Source: Streptomyces oceani (GTDB taxonomy: Bacteria; Actinomycetota; Actinomycetes; Streptomycetales; Streptomycetaceae). From it: 38,899 nt of DNA. Every line of letters begins with the position of its first letter. Positions within the stretch are counted from its first letter, which is position 1. The notes beneath the pieces are model-generated. The model was given only the letters and a program-made list of their open reading frames with translations, had not been told where the DNA came from and did no database searches. Location: the NCBI RefSeq assembly GCF_001751245.1, contig NZ_LJGU01000114.1, forward strand, positions 381,543 through 420,441, read 5' to 3'. Made by a program: the position numbers and the translations under genes. Of the stretch, positions 32,169-38,899 are shown piece by piece.

Positions 32169-33150
32169 CGCCTCACCGCCGGAGACCTCGGAGCCGGGGC
32201 CCTCGGAGCCGGAGTCCGACATACGCTCGACGGCCCGTACGCCGGACCGGGGCTCAGGCTCCTCGGCGACGGACCGTTCGGTCACCGGACACGCGGCCAC
32301 CGACCCCTCGGACGAGATGGCCTCCGGCCTGGACGCGCTGGAGACGCCCGCCGGCGCCAACGCCAAGGCCGTGTCGCAGCGGGTGCTGGCCAAGGCCACC
32401 CCGCCGGTGCTCGCCGTCGTCTGCGTGCTGGCGCTGTGGCAGTTGGCGTACAGCCTGAACTGGTCGGCCTCGCTGCCCTCCCCGTCCCAGGTGTGGGGCG
32501 AGCTGGCCGACGCGCACGCGGACGGGACGCTGCTGCCCTCCATCGGGCACAGCCTGCTGCGCTGTGTCTTCGGCTTCGGAGCCGCCGCGGCCCTGGGCAT
32601 TCCGCTCGGGGTGGTGCTGACCCGGTTGTCCGCCCTGCGGGTGGTGTTGGGGCCGATCCTGTCCTCGATCCAGTCACTGCCCGCCGCCGGGCTGGTGCCG
32701 ATCGCGGTGATCGCGCTCGGCAACTCCGAGGAGGCGGTGTACGCGGTCGTGCTGCTGGGGTCCGTACCGTCCATCGCCGTATCGGTGGCGGCCGGGATCG
32801 ACCAGGTGCCACCACTGTTGTTGCGCGCGGGCAAGTCGATGGGCGCCACCGGCCTGAACGGCACCCTGCACGTGCTCGTACCGGCAGCGCTGCCGAGTTT
32901 CGTGTCCGCGCTGCGGCAGGGCTGGACCTTCGGCTGGCGGGCGCTGATGACCGCCGAGCTGATCACCGCGACACCGCTGCCCGGCATCGGGCGGATGCTG
33001 TCCGAGGGGCGGGACACCGAGTCGATGGGCCTGGTGCTGGCCTCGGTGACGCTGATCCTGGCGGTGGGCGTGTTCGTCGAGTCCGTGCTGTTCACCCCGC
33101 TGGAGCGGCGGGTGCTGCGGCAGCGCGGCCTGACCGGAGCGGAGCGCTGA
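32155..33150 (+). CDS. Sulfonate-type ABC transporter permease
   Basis: A 331-residue SsuC/TauC-like permease. The first about 75 residues are a polar, Ser/Thr/Pro-rich cytoplasmic extension. Six membrane helices follow, starting at VLAVVCVLALWQLAYSLN. The EAA loop is LLLRAGKSMGATGLNGTLHVLVPAALPSF. The C-terminal ELITATPLPGIGRMLSEGRDTESM is characteristic of the family. It starts inside the ATPase gene (14-nt overlap) and is followed after 1 nt by the chelatase. Confidence 0.92.
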   Translation: MPATDASPPETSEPGPSEPESDIRSTARTPDRGSGSSATDRSVTGHAATDPSDEMASGLDALETPAGANAKAVSQRVLAKATPPVLAVVCVLALWQLAYSLNWSASLPSPSQVWGELADAHADGTLLPSIGHSLLRCVFGFGAAAALGIPLGVVLTRLSALRVVLGPILSSIQSLPAAGLVPIAVIALGNSEEAVYAVVLLGSVPSIAVSVAAGIDQVPPLLLRAGKSMGATGLNGTLHVLVPAALPSFVSALRQGWTFGWRALMTAELITATPLPGIGRMLSEGRDTESMGLVLASVTLILAVGVFVESVLFTPLERRVLRQRGLTGAER

Positions 33151-33151
33151 G

Positions 33152-34075
33152 GTGACCGCGCGAGCCGGGCTCCCCGACGCCTGGTCGGAGGACCAGGCGT
33201 CCGAGCCAGTCTGGTCGGAGGACCAGGCGTCCGAGCCAGTCTGGTCGGAGGACGCCGGGCCGACGCTGCTGCTCGTCGCCCACGGCAGCCGCGACCCGCG
33301 GCACGCGGCCACGGTGCAGGCGCTGTGCGCGAGCCTGCGGACACACCGGCCCGAGCTGCGGGTGACGGCCGGCTATCTGGAGTTCAACGCGCCCAGCGTG
33401 CCGCAGGTGTTGGAGCGGCTGGCGGCTTCGGGCCGTGCCGGCCGCGGCCCAGGTCGTACGGGCGTGGTGAGCACCGGCACGGGTGCCGGCACGCGGGAGG
33501 TGATCGCGCTTCCGCTGTTGCTCAGCCGCGCCTTCCACGCCAAGACTGACATCCCGGGTGTGCTCCGCGCGGTGGCCGGCCGGCTGCCCCGGCTAAGCGT
33601 CCGGCAGGCCGAGGTGCTGGGCCCGCACCAGCTGCTGGTCACCGCCCTGGAGCGGCGGCTGTCCGAGGCGGGCCTGCGCCCGACACCCGCCGAGGCCGCC
33701 CGGACCGGCGTCGTACTGGCCTCGGCCGGTTCCACCGACCCGGGGGCCCACGCGGTGATCACGGAGGTCGCGCGGCAGTGGCGACGCGCCCGCGGCTGGC
33801 ATGCGGTACGTCCCGCCTTCGCCTCGGCGACCGGACCGGGGACGGCCGAGGCCGTACGGCGACTGCGCGCGGAGGGCGCCGAGCGGGTGGCCGTGGCGCC
33901 GTACGTGATCGCGCCCGGACGACTCCCGGAGCGGATCGTCGAGGGTGCCGGGGAGGCCGGCGCCGACGTGCTGGCCCCGGTGCTGGGAGCGGCCGAGGAA
34001 CTGGTCCGGGTGCTCCTGCTGCGCTACGACGAGGCCCGTCGGGCGGACCCGCTCTCGGCGCGGCTATCCGCCTGA
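33152..34075 (+). CDS. Sirohydrochlorin chelatase-like protein (CbiX/SirB family)
   Basis: A 307-residue member of the CbiX family, which inserts Fe2+ or Co2+ into sirohydrochlorin. The N-terminal half has the catalytic histidine motif LLVAHGSRDPRH (about 36-47) and EVIALPLLLSRAFHAKTDIPG. The C-terminal half is a degenerate repeat (VLASAGSTDPGAHAV; RVAVAPYVIAPGRLPERIVEGA). In this operon it would supply siroheme for the sulfite reductase. The GTG is 1 nt after the permease stop. Unusual: residues 10-33 come from a tandem repeat (WSEDQASEPV) inserted before the conserved domain. Confidence 0.88.
   Translation: MTARAGLPDAWSEDQASEPVWSEDQASEPVWSEDAGPTLLLVAHGSRDPRHAATVQALCASLRTHRPELRVTAGYLEFNAPSVPQVLERLAASGRAGRGPGRTGVVSTGTGAGTREVIALPLLLSRAFHAKTDIPGVLRAVAGRLPRLSVRQAEVLGPHQLLVTALERRLSEAGLRPTPAEAARTGVVLASAGSTDPGAHAVITEVARQWRRARGWHAVRPAFASATGPGTAEAVRRLRAEGAERVAVAPYVIAPGRLPERIVEGAGEAGADVLAPVLGAAEELVRVLLLRYDEARRADPLSARLSA
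33181..33253 (+). repeat. 30-bp tandem repeat within the chelatase gene
   Basis: Two identical 30-bp units (33181-33210, 33211-33240), each starting CTGGTCGGAGGACCAGGCGT, are followed by a 13-nt partial copy to 33253. Because 30 is divisible by three, each copy adds ten residues (WSEDQASEPV) without changing frame. It looks like a recent slippage expansion. Confidence 0.9.
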
Positions 34076-34130
34076 GGACGCGCCTCCGCCCGCGCTCCCC
34101 CAACCGGGCTCCCGGCCGCCCCACCCGGGC

Positions 34131-35123
34131 TCACCCGAGTCCGGCCAGCACCTCCGCCTCCCTCGCGGGGTCGAGCCGTACCGAGGGCCGGTCGGGGCGC
34201 TGGGGAGCGTCGCCGCCGCGGGATGACAGCCAGGCCCAGGTGTCGCGTACGGTCTCCGCCAGCGGCCGGGGACGCAGTCCGGCGGCGAGGGCCTTGGCCA
34301 CGCCCTGCTGGTAGACCGCCGCGTTCGGGTCGCCTGGAGGCAGCCACATGGGCATTTCCGTCCAGGGCTCGATGCCGGCCTCGGTGAGGACGCGCGGCTC
34401 GACCCAACGGAGTTCCGCGTTCGGGCCCGCCACCCCGGCACAGGTCTCCAGCAGCTCGCCCATGGTCGTCGCACCGGCCGGGCCCACCAGGTTGTACGGT
34501 CCATCGCGGCCGTCGGTCAGCGCGTCCAGGGTCCACTCGGCGAGGTCCCGCACGTCGACGTACTGCACCCCCGCCTCGCGCGGTCCCGGCGCCAGCACCG
34601 GGCCACCACGCGCCATCCGGTTCAACCACCAGGTGAGCCGCCTGGTGTTCTCGTACGGCCCGAGGATCAGTCCGGCACGTACGAGCAGCGCGCGCTCCGC
34701 GCCGAACGCCTCGACCGCGGCCAGTTCACCGCCACGCTTGTCCGAGGCGTAGTCGATCTGCCCGGCGTCCGGGGAACCGTCCACGACCGGGTCGCTCTCG
34801 TCGTTGCCCGGGCGTGCCGGGAAGGGATAGACGGAGCAGCTGGAGACGTAGGCGTACCGGTCCGCCCGGTCGGAGAGCGCCCGAGCGGCCTCGCGCACCA
34901 CCCGCGGCGCCCCCGACCAGGTGTCGACGACCAGGTCCCACTCCCCTCCGTGCAGCGCGGCCAGCCCGTCGGTGGCCGTACGGTCTCCCCTCAACGGTCG
35001 GGTGCCGGCCGGACTCGGCTGCCGGCCACGGTTGAACGCGGTCACCTGCCAGCCACGGGCGACGGCCGCCTCGGCCAACGCGCGTCCGACGAACTCGGTG
35101 CCGCCCAGTATGAGTAGTCGCAT
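34131..35123 (-). CDS. NAD-dependent epimerase/dehydratase family protein
   Basis: A 330-residue extended short-chain dehydrogenase. The N-terminal Rossmann nucleotide motif is LILGGTEFVGRALAEAA (GGTxFVG), followed by VTAFNRGRQ. The active-site region has YVSSCSVYPF and Y-A-S-D-K (QIDYASDKRGGEL), a normal Y-x3-K pair. The C-terminal YNLVGPAGATTMGELLE fits substrate-domain elements of RNA-binding-like or isoflavone-reductase-like members. The substrate is unknown. ATG at 35121-35123; it converges with the sulfur operon. Confidence 0.85.
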   Translation of the reverse strand: MRLLILGGTEFVGRALAEAAVARGWQVTAFNRGRQPSPAGTRPLRGDRTATDGLAALHGGEWDLVVDTWSGAPRVVREAARALSDRADRYAYVSSCSVYPFPARPGNDESDPVVDGSPDAGQIDYASDKRGGELAAVEAFGAERALLVRAGLILGPYENTRRLTWWLNRMARGGPVLAPGPREAGVQYVDVRDLAEWTLDALTDGRDGPYNLVGPAGATTMGELLETCAGVAGPNAELRWVEPRVLTEAGIEPWTEMPMWLPPGDPNAAVYQQGVAKALAAGLRPRPLAETVRDTWAWLSSRGGDAPQRPDRPSVRLDPAREAEVLAGLG

Positions 35124-35258
35124 GCCGCTCACTATGTCCGCTACCGGGCCGGAACACAGCCGGTGCACGCGCAGAGCGAAATCGAGAGGGCTCCCGAGCA
35201 GCGCAACTCCCGCGCTGTGCTGGGCCGGTGACGAGCCGCGACGCGGGGGCGCGACGGC

Positions 35259-35801
35259 TCAGGCGGTCAGCTCCAGCAGCTTGGTGACCGTACGCCAGTT
35301 GCGGCCGGTCATGGTCAGCGGAGGTCGGACCGCGCTCAGGGCGTCGGTGAGCTTGCTGCGTCCCATGCCGTGCGGGAAGTAGCAGTACACCGCGCTGTCC
35401 CCGACCTCGAAGGTGTCCGGGGCGTAGGTGGACGGGTCGAGGGAGTCGAAGTGGTCCGGGGCGGGTCTCTCCTCCAGGAAGAGCACGAGGAGTTTCGCCG
35501 GGTCCAGCTCCGCCACCGGATACGGACAGGCGTCGGCGACCGCCCGCAGCTCGGCCTGGGTCCGCAGCAGGCAGTGGACCTCGAAGCCGAAGTGCCCGGC
35601 GATCGCGCGCTCCAGCCGCTCCCGTGGCCGCTCCTCCCCCTCACTGCCGGGCGGGACGTCGAACACGGCGTTTCCGCTCTGCAGGTAGGTGCGCACGTCC
35701 GTCCAGCCCAGCCCCCTGATCAGCTCCCGCAGCTCGGCCATCGGTATCTTCCGCTGACCGCCGACATTGATCCCCCGCAGGAGCGCCGCGTATGTCGTCA
35801 T
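35259..35801 (-). CDS. DUF1697 domain protein
   Basis: A 180-residue protein with the family hallmarks MTTYAALLRGINVGGQRKIPM, LRELIRGLGWTDVRTYLQSGNAVF and, near the end, MTGRNWRTVTKLLEL. DUF1697 proteins are widespread soluble proteins of unknown function. Transcribed alone. Confidence 0.9.
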   Translation of the reverse strand: MTTYAALLRGINVGGQRKIPMAELRELIRGLGWTDVRTYLQSGNAVFDVPPGSEGEERPRERLERAIAGHFGFEVHCLLRTQAELRAVADACPYPVAELDPAKLLVLFLEERPAPDHFDSLDPSTYAPDTFEVGDSAVYCYFPHGMGRSKLTDALSAVRPPLTMTGRNWRTVTKLLELTA

Positions 35802-35942
35802 GGTGGCACCCTATGCGGTGGCTCTGACACGAGGTGTGCTGGGCCCGTACGGCGCACCGGCCGCGGGGCGCGGGCCGGTGCGCGGGTTTCGGCGGCTCGC
35901 GTCGCCCCCGTGAGCTGGGGCCAGGAGTTCCGGCCGCTGGGG

Positions 35943-37013
35943 TCAGCTCCCGGTGGCGCCTTCCCAGGCGTCGATGTAGGTGTCGTAGTTCCGGTCGATC
36001 TTCCGCCAGTCCGGACGGAAGACCTTCACCCCTTCCATGATCCGGTCGAGTGCGGCGGCGTTCTCGTCCTCGGGGTCGACGTCCGTACGGGCCGGGAAGC
36101 CGCCGCCGGTGGCGGAGACGTCCAGTTGGGCCTTCTTACCGAGGAGGAAGTCGAGCAGCTTCTTCCCGTTCTCGGACTGCGGAGCCGACTTGGTCAGCCC
36201 GGCGGCGTACGGCAGCGCGAAGGTGCTGGGCTCGCCGCCCTCGCGGGCGGGGAACCAGATGTCGAGGTTGGGCATCGAGCGTGCCTGGGCGAAGTTCATC
36301 TGCACATCGCCGTTGGCCACCAGCAGTTCGCCCTTGTCCACCTTGGGGCCGAGCTTGCTGGTGGAGGAGGAGGGCCCCACGTTGTTCTCCTGCAGCTTCT
36401 CGAAGTAGTCCATCGCTGGCTTCAGACCGCCGAAGTCGTGCATGGCCTTGATGAGCACGGCGGTGCCGTCGCCGGCGACGCCGGGGGTGGAGTACTGCAG
36501 CTTGTCCTGGTACTTCTCGTCCAGCAGGTCCCGCCAGGTCTCCGGCTTCTGGGACAGTTTCTCGGAGTTGCGGATGAAGCCCGCGTAGTTCTTGACGAGG
36601 CTGGTCCAGCTGCCGTCCGCGGCCTTGTCCGCGGCGGCCACCTTGCCCCAGCCGCGCGGCTTGTACGGCTCCAGCAGCCCCTCGCCCTCGGCCTGCTGGA
36701 TGAACGGCGGCAGCGTGACGAGTACGTCCGCCTGGGTGTTGTTCTTCTCCCGTACGGCGCGCTGCACGATCTCCCCGGAGCCGCCCTCGACGTACTTCAC
36801 GGTGATGCCGGTCTGCTTCTCGAACGCCTTGAACTGCGCGTCGTACCAGCCCTCGGCGCTGGTGCCCTTGAGCCCGTCGGCGCTGTAGACGGTGACGACC
36901 CTCCCGTCGCCGCCGGCGGTTCCGGTGCCGCCACAGCCGGCGAGGGCGGCGGTGAGGGTGAGGGTGCCGGCCAGGGCGAGGGCGAAACGCGGCCGGTGTG
37001 GGGTGGGTGGCAT
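35943..37013 (-). CDS. 2-aminoethylphosphonate-type ABC substrate-binding lipoprotein
   Basis: A 356-residue lipoprotein: signal peptide with hydrophobic FALALAGTLTLTAAL and lipobox ALAGC (Cys about 27). The mature part resembles PhnS-type binding proteins for 2-aminoethylphosphonate: VVTVYSADGLKGTSAEGWYDAQF, GITVKYVEGGSGEIVQRAVREK, and NTQADVLVTLPPFIQQAEGEGL. Related Fe3+-binding proteins are similar in fold, but iron-ligand tyrosine pairs are not evident. It lies downstream of two permease genes on the same strand, separated by GC hairpins. A GGAGGTC precedes the ATG. Confidence 0.8.
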   Translation of the reverse strand: MPPTPHRPRFALALAGTLTLTAALAGCGGTGTAGGDGRVVTVYSADGLKGTSAEGWYDAQFKAFEKQTGITVKYVEGGSGEIVQRAVREKNNTQADVLVTLPPFIQQAEGEGLLEPYKPRGWGKVAAADKAADGSWTSLVKNYAGFIRNSEKLSQKPETWRDLLDEKYQDKLQYSTPGVAGDGTAVLIKAMHDFGGLKPAMDYFEKLQENNVGPSSSTSKLGPKVDKGELLVANGDVQMNFAQARSMPNLDIWFPAREGGEPSTFALPYAAGLTKSAPQSENGKKLLDFLLGKKAQLDVSATGGGFPARTDVDPEDENAAALDRIMEGVKVFRPDWRKIDRNYDTYIDAWEGATGS

Positions 37014-37099
37014 GGCGGAGCTTGACCTCCAGTGCGGGGGTGGAGACGGATCACGGGGCCCGGAAGTCCGGGGGCCCGGGGGTTCGGGGGCGCGGGACG

Positions 37100-37121
37100 C
37101 GGCGCCGGACTGCCGGCGCCG
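37100..37121 (-). other. Strong intra-operon hairpin
   Basis: Perfect 9-bp stem CGGCGCCGG (37100-37108) / CCGGCGCCG (37113-37121) with a 4-nt loop, directly after the permease stop and before the binding-protein gene. A second GC stem follows near 37064-37086. It may cause partial termination or protect an mRNA end, giving different amounts of permease and binding protein. Confidence 0.5.
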
Positions 37122-37126
37122 GGGCC

Positions 37127-37924
37127 TCATCGGTACGAGGCCCTGGTGCGGAGCCGGGACAGGGCGAGCAGCACCAGCAGCGTCGTGGTCATCAGGACGA
37201 CGGCGATCGCGGAACCGGCGTACGGGGAGCCGCGGTCGGTGGCCGCGAAGATCTTGACCGGCAACGGCGCCCAGTCCGGCGGATACAGCATCATCGTGGC
37301 GCTCAACTCGCCCATGGACAGTGCGAAGCAGAGACCGGCGGCGGCGTTCAGCGAGGGCAGCAGCAGAGGAAGCTTCACCCGCCACAACACGTGGGCGGGG
37401 CGGGCGCCGAGGCTGGCCGCGGCCTGTTCGTACGCCGGGTCGAGCCGGGTGATCGCGGCACTGACGGACTGGTACGCGAAGGCGGTCACCAGCACCGTAT
37501 GAGCGATGATCACGATCCAGCGGGTGCCGTTGAGGAGCACCGGGTCGCGGCTGAAGGCCACCAGGACCGACAGCCCGACCACCACCGACGGCACCGCCAC
37601 CGGCAGCACGAACAACGCGTCCACCGCGCGGCGTGCGCGCGGCCCCAGCGCGTCGGCGGCCAGCGCCGCCCAGGTGCCCAGGAGCAGCGCGATCAGGCTC
37701 GCCGCGAGGGCGGTCTGCACGCTGACGGACAGCGCCGCCAACGACTCGCCGCGCACCGCGGCGTCGTAGTGTTCCGCCGTGGGGCCGGAGGGCAGGGCGC
37801 CGCTCCAGTTGGTCGCGAACGAGGCGGCGCCGATCACCAGCAACGGCAGCGCGAACAACGGTACGAACAGCACGAGGAAGCAGAGCCAGGCGCCCAGTCG
37901 GCCCGTTCTACTGTGCACCAGCAC
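37127..37924 (-). CDS. 2-aminoethylphosphonate-type ABC permease (PhnV-like)
   Basis: A 265-residue inner-membrane permease with about six helices (LGAWLCFLVLFVPLFALPLLVIG, then helices to SAIAVVLMTTTLLVLLALS). The EAA loop AYEQAAASLGARPAHVLWRVKLPLLLPSL matches the binding-protein-dependent permease family. The GTG at 37922-37924 follows GGGAGGTAACC, which overlaps the stop of the upstream permease. It pairs with that permease to form a heterodimeric channel. Confidence 0.85.
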   Translation of the reverse strand: MLVHSRTGRLGAWLCFLVLFVPLFALPLLVIGAASFATNWSGALPSGPTAEHYDAAVRGESLAALSVSVQTALAASLIALLLGTWAALAADALGPRARRAVDALFVLPVAVPSVVVGLSVLVAFSRDPVLLNGTRWIVIIAHTVLVTAFAYQSVSAAITRLDPAYEQAAASLGARPAHVLWRVKLPLLLPSLNAAAGLCFALSMGELSATMMLYPPDWAPLPVKIFAATDRGSPYAGSAIAVVLMTTTLLVLLALSRLRTRASYR

Positions 37925-37926
37925 GG

Positions 37927-38899
37927 TTACCTCCCTCCCGCGGCACGCGTGGCACGACCCACGGCCAGCCGGTAGAGGGCGTACAGGCCCACCGACAGCG
38001 CGATGTTGACGGTCGCCACCACACAGGCCGCCGGGTAGTCGGATTCCAGGATGGCCTTGGTGTAGATGAGCGTCGGGAGGGTGACGACGTCCTTGGCGCC
38101 GGTGAAGAGCACGATGGCGAACTCGTTGAGGCACAGGACGAGCACGAGACTGCCGCCGGCGGCCAGTGCCGGCAGCGCCTCGGGGAGGATCACCCGACGG
38201 ACGACGCGGGCCGGCCGGGCGCCGAGGGAGGAGGCGACCTCCAACTGCGCGGTGTCCAGCTGGGAGAACGCCGCCAGCAGCGGGCGCACGACGAACGGGG
38301 TGAAATAGCTGACCTCTGCGAGGAGTACGCCCCACGGCGTGGTCAGGAACTGGAAGGGGCCCTCGGCGGAGCCGGTGACGTCCGTCCAGAGGCCGTTCGC
38401 CATCCCGACGCTGCCGTAGATGAACAGCAGCGCGAGCGTGATGAGGAAGGACGGGAAGGACAGGAACACGTCGATGAACCGGGCGACCGCCCGACTCCCG
38501 GGGAAGGGCACGAAGGCGAGGACGAACGCCAGCACGAGGCCCAGGACGAGGCAGCCCACCGTCGCGCCGCCCGCGATAGCCACGGTGGTCCACAACGCCT
38601 CCCGGAACTCCTCCGAGGCGAAGACCTCCGTGTACGGCCCGAGGGAGGTGCCGCCCTCCTCGGGCGAGAAGGACTGGCGGACCAGCAGCACCAGCGGATA
38701 GAGGAAGACGAGTCCCAGGACGACGATCGGCGGCAGGGTCCAGAGCAGCCGGGCGGCGGGCTGCGTACGGCGTTCGCGCGCCCCGTCCGGGCCGGGTTCG
38801 GCGGGGCGTGCGTTACGGTCGCCGGGTGGGTCGCCGCCGAGCTCGGGACGCTCGCGGGAGGCGCGGTCCGGCGCCGCCGGCTGGTCCGGTGCCGCCAGC
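37927..38899 (-). CDS. 2-aminoethylphosphonate-type ABC permease (PhnU-like), partial
   Basis: A permease with at least 323 residues, 5' end beyond the window. The frame reads through the window edge without an ATG, GTG or TTG before the first helix, so the GTG at 38691 (MLLVRQSFS) would wrongly delete most of that helix (RLLWTLPPIVVLGLVFLYPL). The N-terminal region is a polar Pro/Ala/Asp-rich extension. EAA loop: LEVASSLGARPARVVRRVILPEALPAL. It ends in TAA 2 nt before the next permease. The transport ATPase is expected upstream, outside the window. Confidence 0.85.
   Translation of the reverse strand, partial: LAAPDQPAAPDRASRERPELGGDPPGDRNARPAEPGPDGARERRTQPAARLLWTLPPIVVLGLVFLYPLVLLVRQSFSPEEGGTSLGPYTEVFASEEFREALWTTVAIAGGATVGCLVLGLVLAFVLAFVPFPGSRAVARFIDVFLSFPSFLITLALLFIYGSVGMANGLWTDVTGSAEGPFQFLTTPWGVLLAEVSYFTPFVVRPLLAAFSQLDTAQLEVASSLGARPARVVRRVILPEALPALAAGGSLVLVLCLNEFAIVLFTGAKDVVTLPTLIYTKAILESDYPAACVVATVNIALSVGLYALYRLAVGRATRAAGGR

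Noticed and set aside
34104..34115. CCGGG-CT-CCCGG as terminator between the convergent chelatase and epimerase genes
   Set aside because: Only a 5-bp stem, which occurs by chance often in such GC-rich DNA.
35370..37025. A 551-codon plus-strand open frame over the DUF1697 and binding-protein genes
   Set aside because: Antisense shadow rich in Gly/Val/Leu/Arg without motifs; the minus-strand proteins are clearly recognisable.
38691..38691. Start of the upstream phosphonate permease at GTG 38691
   Set aside because: A first transmembrane helix is encoded in frame upstream and would be truncated; the true start lies beyond the window.

Overview
The window looks like a chromosomal segment of a Streptomyces-type actinomycete. 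It is very GC-rich, with strong G/C bias at third codon positions and many GTG starts. Genes are often coupled by ATGA, GTGA or TGATG overlaps. The sulfur-assimilation island (sulfite reductase, small zinc-ribbon protein, cysH, cysC, cysD, cysN, ABC transporter, sirohydrochlorin chelatase) has the order known from Streptomyces coelicolor. No tRNA, rRNA, insertion sequence, integrase or CRISPR array was recognised.

Layout. 1-3496: end of a xanthine dehydrogenase operon (2Fe-2S and FAD subunits, minus strand), divergent from a PucR-type purine-catabolism regulator. 3651-7676: a Uma2 nuclease-like protein, a TPR protein preceded by a good match to a Rex (NADH/NAD+ sensor) operator, an FhuF-like ferric reductase preceded by an iron box, and a DUF2637 membrane protein. 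7812-14194: a compact metallophore-like operon behind a Fur/Zur-type palindrome overlapping the -35 box. It encodes a divergent SbnA-like PLP enzyme, a DUF4213/DUF364 protein, an 811-residue fusion of an MFS transporter with a FecCD-type importer permease, an ABC ATPase and a metallophore-binding lipoprotein. 14272-18360: a PP2C-like protein lacking key metal-binding aspartates, and an Ogt / Ada-AlkA alkylation-repair pair. 18642-25181: a prokaryotic metallothionein, RsgA, an ArsR-type regulator with a frameshifted MFS gene and a palindromic operator, a small unknown protein, a YihY/BrkB membrane protein and a GNAT acetyltransferase. 25232-34075: the sulfur-assimilation operon, with a palindromic operator, a 27-residue cysteine-containing leader peptide too short for ordinary gene calling, hairpins, and a sulfonate-type ABC transporter whose substrate-binding gene is absent from its expected place. 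34131-38899: an epimerase-like protein, a DUF1697 protein and part of a 2-aminoethylphosphonate-type ABC transporter.

How the parts work together. The 8.0-14.2 kb operon is the strongest candidate for an undescribed system. It contains one amino-acid-condensing PLP enzyme, an accessory protein of a family proposed to bind heavy metals, an exporter fused to an importer, an ATPase and a lipoprotein. There is no NRPS or NIS synthetase. This would be a minimal make-export-retrieve circuit for a small amino-acid-derived chelator, probably repressed by zinc or another metal through a Fur-family regulator. The FhuF-like reductase 1.6 kb upstream carries a different (DmdR/IdeR-type) operator, so two metal regulons appear to meet here. 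The sulfur operon carries activation and reduction of sulfate plus a siroheme-linked chelatase, and seems controlled both at the promoter and by leader-peptide attenuation.
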